From NCBI GenBank assembly GCA_934271235.1, contig CAKQQT010000001.1, positions 124,001-188,000 of the forward strand: a stretch of 64,000 nt of DNA, read 5' to 3'. The notes beneath the pieces were generated by a model, which had not been told where the DNA came from, ran no database searches, and saw only the letters and a program-made list of their open reading frames with translations. Both the position numbers and the translations under genes were made by a program. Below are positions 60,203-64,000 of this stretch, one piece after another. This stretch comes from an uncultured Clostridia bacterium. GTDB taxonomy: Bacteria; Bacillota; Clostridia; Peptostreptococcales; Anaerovoracaceae. Each line of letters opens with the position of its first letter. Within the stretch, counting starts at the first letter, position 1.

Positions 60203-62683
60203 ATGCCAAAACCAAAATGGAATTTGAATACCATTTACATATCCGAGCGCCTGCAGGAGAGTCTGCGGCCGGTTTCTCGCTGCCAACTGACGACGGTGGT
60301 GGCGCCGATGGGCTACGGCAAAACAACGGCCGTGAACTGGTATCTGGAGGAACGCGCGAAAACAGAGCTTCTGCGGGTCGTCCGTGTCAGCGTGTATTCC
60401 GATAATCTCGCGATCTTCTGGAAAAGCGTGCAGGATGCTTTTTCGCGAGCGGGGTTTGACTTTCTGGACGATTATGTCTGTCCGAGCGATGCCGCCGGCG
60501 GCGGATTGCTGATCGATACGATCTGCCATGAGCTGGGAGGAGAAACTTCCTGCTATATTTTCATCGATGACTTCCATCTGCTGACAGACAGCCGAGCTTC
60601 CGCATTTCTCTGCAAACTGGCAAACCGCCTGCCCGGCAATGTGCATCTGCTCGTAGCCAGCCGTGATCGGTTCCTGCCGGCCGCGGAGACGGTCCGGCTG
60701 GGCGGCAAGGTCTATCAGATCGGGACCGAGCAGCTGCGGCTGAACCATACCGAACTGGCTGTTTACGCGCATCGGTGCGGAACGGAGCTTTCGGACGAAC
60801 AAGTCGATTCGCTGCTTTATTCCAGCGAGGGCTGGTTTTCGGCAGTCTATCTGAACCTGCGGACGCTTTCCGAGTGCGGGGCGCTGCCGGATCGGAATTC
60901 CGATATTTATACGATGTTTACCGCTGCCATGATCGATCCGCTTCCGGAAAAACAGCGGGAATTTCTGGCGGTCATGGGACTTGCGGATGAATTTACCGTG
61001 GAGATGGCGCGCTATGTGACGGAGAACGAAGACGCAGAGCGGCTGCTTTCCGTGCTGACCGCACAGAACGCGTTTGTAAAATGCCTGCCGGACGGCGTGA
61101 CCTACCGCTTTCACCACATGATGAAAGCGTGCGCAGAACGTACATTTCTGACATTGGAGACAGAGAAGCAAAAGACCTATCGGGCGCGGTTCGGACTCTG
61201 GTACGAGGACAACCGGCAATATCTCCACGCGATGTCTGCTTATCGAAAGAGCGAGGATTATGACGCGCTGCTGCGCATTGTCCAAAAAGACGCCGGCATC
61301 CTGCTCTCCTTGCTGAACCCGCAGAAGGTGCTCGACGGCATCGGCGAATGCCCGGAATCCGTACTGAAAGAGCATCCGCTGGCGATCCTGGTGCTGATGC
61401 GCAGCATGTTTAACTGGCGGCAGATCCCGAAGATGATGGAGATGAAAGGCTTGCTGATGGCTGCCATCGCGGAGCATCCGGAACTGTCCGCGCAGGAACG
61501 CGGCAATCTGCTGGGAGAATGCGATCTCATCCAGAGTTTTCTCTGCTATAATGATATCAGCGCGATGAGCCGCCTGCACCGCAGCGCCAGCAGTCAGATG
61601 TCCCGTCCCGCCATCAGTATCCACAAGAGCGGCGGCTGGACATTCGGATCTCCGTCGGTATTGATGATGTTTTACCGGGCGCCGGGCGAACTTGCCGGCG
61701 AGCTTGCCGAAATGGACGAGTGCATGCCGCATTATTACAAGATCACCGACGGTCACGGACAGGGCGCGGAAAAGATCATGCGGGCAGAAGCGGCGTTCAT
61801 GCAGGGCCGTTTCACGGACGCGCACATAGAACTGGAAAGCGCTTACGCGCAGATCGAAGGAAACGGACAGGAAAACATGGCGCTTTGCTGTGACTTCTTG
61901 GCACGGCGGCTTTCGCTGTGCACAGATATTGAGCTTCGAGCGACCTTTGAGCAGAGCTACGCGGCGCTGCTGCGGCATCATAATGCAGCCTGGATCAATA
62001 TCTGGAACGCTGCCGCTGCTTATTATCACGCGCTGACGGGACAAACGGATCGGATCCCGCCGATCTTTGCGGAACACCGGTTATCTTCGGTCAACCTTCT
62101 CGCGCCGGGCAAACCGATGATGGAGATGATCGAAAATCAGGTATACCTTGCACAGGGCGCTTACGCCAAGGTGATCGGCCGCAGCGAGGGACAGCTGGCT
62201 GTGTGCGGCGGAATGCACTATGCGCTGGTCGCGCTGCATGTCCGGATCCAGACGGCCGCGGCCTATGAAAGGCTGGGAAAACATGAGGAGGCCAGAGCGT
62301 GGCTTGCGCAGGCGCTCTCAGATGCGGAACCGGATGGGTTTGTGATGCCTTTCGTGGAGAACTACCGCTATCTGGAGCCGCTCTTATCCGAGCAGCTGCA
62401 GGGAGATCTGATCGCGCGGATCCGAGAACTGGGTGAAGCGAGAGCGCAAAGGCAGGCCGGAGCCGCACGAGCGGCGGCGTTCGCGGCCTTGACGGATCGG
62501 GAATACCAGATCGTCTGCCTGATGGCACAGCGGCTGTCAAACCGGGAGGTCGCGGAGAAACTGTTCCTTTCCGAGGGCAGTGTAAAGCAGTATGTGAAGC
62601 AGATCTACGCCAAGCTTCATATCGAAGGGGACACAAGGACCAAACGAAAGCGTCTTTCCGACCTTCTGGAGGCAAATACTTAA
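60203..62683 (+). CDS. MalT-like LuxR-family regulator (STAND ATPase)
   Basis: An 826-residue regulator with an N-terminal P-loop (APMGYGKTTAVNW, residues 35-47), the FIDDFHLLTDS Walker B near 117, a helical TPR-like middle and a C-terminal GerE helix-turn-helix (FAALTDREYQIVCLMAQRLS, then REVAEKLFLSEGSVKQYVKQ). GGAGGAGAG precedes ATG 60203. Proteins of this type integrate a small-molecule signal with ATP. It is G/C-rich, unlike the island to its left, and probably controls the lipoprotein gene that follows. Confidence 0.92.
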   Translation: MPKPKWNLNTIYISERLQESLRPVSRCQLTTVVAPMGYGKTTAVNWYLEERAKTELLRVVRVSVYSDNLAIFWKSVQDAFSRAGFDFLDDYVCPSDAAGGGLLIDTICHELGGETSCYIFIDDFHLLTDSRASAFLCKLANRLPGNVHLLVASRDRFLPAAETVRLGGKVYQIGTEQLRLNHTELAVYAHRCGTELSDEQVDSLLYSSEGWFSAVYLNLRTLSECGALPDRNSDIYTMFTAAMIDPLPEKQREFLAVMGLADEFTVEMARYVTENEDAERLLSVLTAQNAFVKCLPDGVTYRFHHMMKACAERTFLTLETEKQKTYRARFGLWYEDNRQYLHAMSAYRKSEDYDALLRIVQKDAGILLSLLNPQKVLDGIGECPESVLKEHPLAILVLMRSMFNWRQIPKMMEMKGLLMAAIAEHPELSAQERGNLLGECDLIQSFLCYNDISAMSRLHRSASSQMSRPAISIHKSGGWTFGSPSVLMMFYRAPGELAGELAEMDECMPHYYKITDGHGQGAEKIMRAEAAFMQGRFTDAHIELESAYAQIEGNGQENMALCCDFLARRLSLCTDIELRATFEQSYAALLRHHNAAWINIWNAAAAYYHALTGQTDRIPPIFAEHRLSSVNLLAPGKPMMEMIENQVYLAQGAYAKVIGRSEGQLAVCGGMHYALVALHVRIQTAAAYERLGKHEEARAWLAQALSDAEPDGFVMPFVENYRYLEPLLSEQLQGDLIARIRELGEARAQRQAGAARAAAFAALTDREYQIVCLMAQRLSNREVAEKLFLSEGSVKQYVKQIYAKLHIEGDTRTKRKRLSDLLEANT

Positions 62684-62783
62684 CCATTGGTGAATAGTTT
62701 TTTTATAAAAGTCACGGTACAATATCGGTACAGTGACTTTTTGTTATGCACACATTTGTTCATAGGAAAAGGAGGAGAATGGT

Positions 62784-63734
62784 TTGAAAAAAAGAAAGAG
62801 GATTTTAAAAACGACGCTGCTGCTTCTGCTCTGTATCGCGCTTGCGGTCCTGACCGGCTGCGGCGGGACCACCGGCGGCGAGACGGAAGAAGATATCCGG
62901 TTGGATCCGGCCGAACTGACGGAAGAAAACAGCTTTCCGATCCGGATCGTAAACGCAAGCGGACGTTCCGTCGGGACGATCGAATTTTCGTGGTACGGCG
63001 ATGCGGGTGAATGCTACCTGGATGTGTTGGGCAGCGGAGATACTCTGGAAGCGGATGAAGTCCTGGACACCAGGATCCAGCCGACAGACGGATCGTATTT
63101 TGTCCAGACCTGCGCAGCAGATGAGGGAGAAGAACAGATCAGCTATCTGGTCCTGTACGGCCCGGATGTGAAGGAAGGAAGCGTGCTCGTGCTGCTTCCG
63201 GATGATGAGCAGGAGGTGCAGATCCTGTTTGATGCCGGAACGGACGCACAGGAAGCTGAGAAAAAAGCGCTTGCGGACTATCAGGCGGCATCGGAAGGAA
63301 AGCCTCTGCCTTCCGAGGAGGAGACCGGCGGACTGTCTGCCGAGGAGATCGCGGCAGCTGCAGCGAAGCTGGGATACGAATCTCTCGGCGAAATGCGCAC
63401 CAAGCAGCATGAATATCTCGACTCGAACGATCCGGTCAGCCAGGGCATCGAGGGATATTGGTATCCGGACGGCGACCGTGAGAGCACGGAATACTTCTCG
63501 ATCTACAACGGGACCCTTTACTTCTATGAATTTGATCCGGAACAAGGCGATGTACAGACCGGAATGCTGAACCTCAGCTTAAGACATTCCGGAACGGTTA
63601 CCACCAGCGGCGGGACAACTTTCGAATACAGCAAATGCGGAAGCGGACCGCTTCGGACCTCAAATGACATGGAAAAAGACACCATCGTCTTTGACGGCGA
63701 CCGTGATACGGTGTATTACTGGAGATTACAGTAA
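62784..63734 (+). CDS. Putative lipoprotein
   Basis: 316 residues beginning with a lipoprotein signal (LLLLCIALAVLTGC; Cys26). AAAAGGAGGAGAA stands before a TTG start. The mature part is acidic, contains an alanine/glutamate-rich helix (about 155-215) and a beta-rich end (YWYPDGDRESTEYFSIYNGT...YYWRLQ). No family recognised. It follows the MalT-like regulator by 100 bp. Confidence 0.8.
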   Translation: MKKRKRILKTTLLLLLCIALAVLTGCGGTTGGETEEDIRLDPAELTEENSFPIRIVNASGRSVGTIEFSWYGDAGECYLDVLGSGDTLEADEVLDTRIQPTDGSYFVQTCAADEGEEQISYLVLYGPDVKEGSVLVLLPDDEQEVQILFDAGTDAQEAEKKALADYQAASEGKPLPSEEETGGLSAEEIAAAAAKLGYESLGEMRTKQHEYLDSNDPVSQGIEGYWYPDGDRESTEYFSIYNGTLYFYEFDPEQGDVQTGMLNLSLRHSGTVTTSGGTTFEYSKCGSGPLRTSNDMEKDTIVFDGDRDTVYYWRLQ

Positions 63735-63759
63735 CCTGTAACGGAAAAGGAGGAATTAT

Positions 63760-64000
63760 GTGGAACGAAAGTATATTTTAGCGGTAAAGCCGTTAGACGA
63801 GCACATCCTGCAGGTCGATTTTATATCCGGCAGCCGTCTGCTTTTGGATCTGAAGCCCTATCTGGATAAGATCCGCTTTCGGCCTCTGCTGGATCCGCAG
63901 GTATGGAGCAGTGCCGTGACAAACGGGATCTTCGTCCGCTTCGGCAATGTGGAACTGAGCCACGACGAGATCTTATCCATGGCAGAACAGGAAAATCAGC
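63760..64000 (+). CDS. DUF2442 family protein, 5' end
   Basis: An 80-codon frame open to the window end. A GTG start at 63760 follows AAAAGGAGG; the overlapping ATG at 63758 gives only seven codons. The peptide VERKYILAVKPLDEHILQVD, then GSRLLLDLKPYL and GIFVRFGNVELSHDEI match DUF2442, a small family often linked to toxin-antitoxin pairs. Partial. Confidence 0.75.
   Translation, partial: MERKYILAVKPLDEHILQVDFISGSRLLLDLKPYLDKIRFRPLLDPQVWSSAVTNGIFVRFGNVELSHDEILSMAEQENQ

Noticed and set aside
60170..62077. 635-codon open frame on the - strand
   Set aside because: It is antisense to the MalT-like regulator, whose domains and start are clear; long antisense frames are expected in G/C-rich coding DNA. 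The peptide has no recognisable family.

Overview
The window looks like the chromosome of a strictly anaerobic, amino-acid- and peptide-using member of the Clostridia (Bacillota), possibly near Anaerovoracaceae/Eubacteriaceae. The reasons are strong AGGAGG ribosome binding sites, many ATGA-overlapping operons, a tungsten aldehyde:ferredoxin oxidoreductase, a flavodiiron protein, tryptophanase, ECF-type transporters and an RsgI-like anti-sigma factor. The lineage is inferred from gene content only. There is no rRNA, no CRISPR array and no intact insertion sequence. One tRNA (Leu, CAG) is present.

0-11.7 kb is a tungsten/molybdenum cofactor island. The + strand carries the end of mogA, a short MOSC-like protein, moaA, a MOSC protein, a Moco/Tuco-type riboswitch candidate, tupABC (tungstate uptake), a MoeA and a MoeA fused to a periplasmic-binding-like domain. 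Facing it on the - strand is aor-moaD-ferredoxin-alcohol dehydrogenase, a plausible route from carboxylic acid to aldehyde to alcohol. The TupA homologue appears to be circularly permuted.

11.9-26.8 kb is mixed housekeeping and accessory DNA: a GH18 domain protein, a lone tyrosine recombinase, a ferredoxin-nitroreductase, an AI-2E-family membrane protein, tRNA-Leu, an IS30 transposase remnant running into the end of trxB, trxA with a WCPYC site, about 1 kb of gene-poor DNA, a glycolipid-type operon (glycosyltransferase, deacetylase, flippase-like protein), a TetR operon with visible operators facing a permease-amidohydrolase pair, and a VanZ protein.

27-33.4 kb is one operon of two ABC half-transporters followed by a complete ECF transporter (S, T and fused A). 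It is preceded by a perfect 24-bp palindrome resembling DtxR/IdeR iron boxes, so iron-chelate or haem uptake is the working guess. 33.4-41.6 kb holds tryptophanase, then a PucR regulator flanked by a hydantoin-racemase-family gene and by codB-like permease, DUF917 (S-methyl-thiohydantoin desulfurase family) and dipeptidase genes; both flanking transcripts share a promoter-region element. 41.8-47.8 kb holds an ECF sigma factor with an anti-sigma factor made of 432-bp tandem PepSY repeats, and an acyl-CoA dehydrogenase-EtfA-rubredoxin fusion followed by a flavodiiron protein.

47.9-59.5 kb is visibly more A/T-rich and is the most interesting part. It encodes a NhaC-type transporter, a TrzA/SsnA-type aminohydrolase, a DMT transporter, a LuxR regulator, KDPG aldolase, KDG kinase, an aminotransferase, N-carbamoyl-amino-acid hydrolase, hydantoin racemase and hydantoinase. 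Read as a pathway, these would turn a 5-(2,3,4-trihydroxybutyl)hydantoin into 2-amino-3-deoxyhexonate, then KDG, then pyruvate and glyceraldehyde 3-phosphate. This is the carbon skeleton expected from 3-deoxyglucosone glycation products. Both halves of the island share the same promoter and dyad operator at identical spacing, which argues that they are one regulon. The right edge has an AlbA_2-type gene remnant, then a MalT-like regulator, a lipoprotein and the start of a DUF2442 gene.
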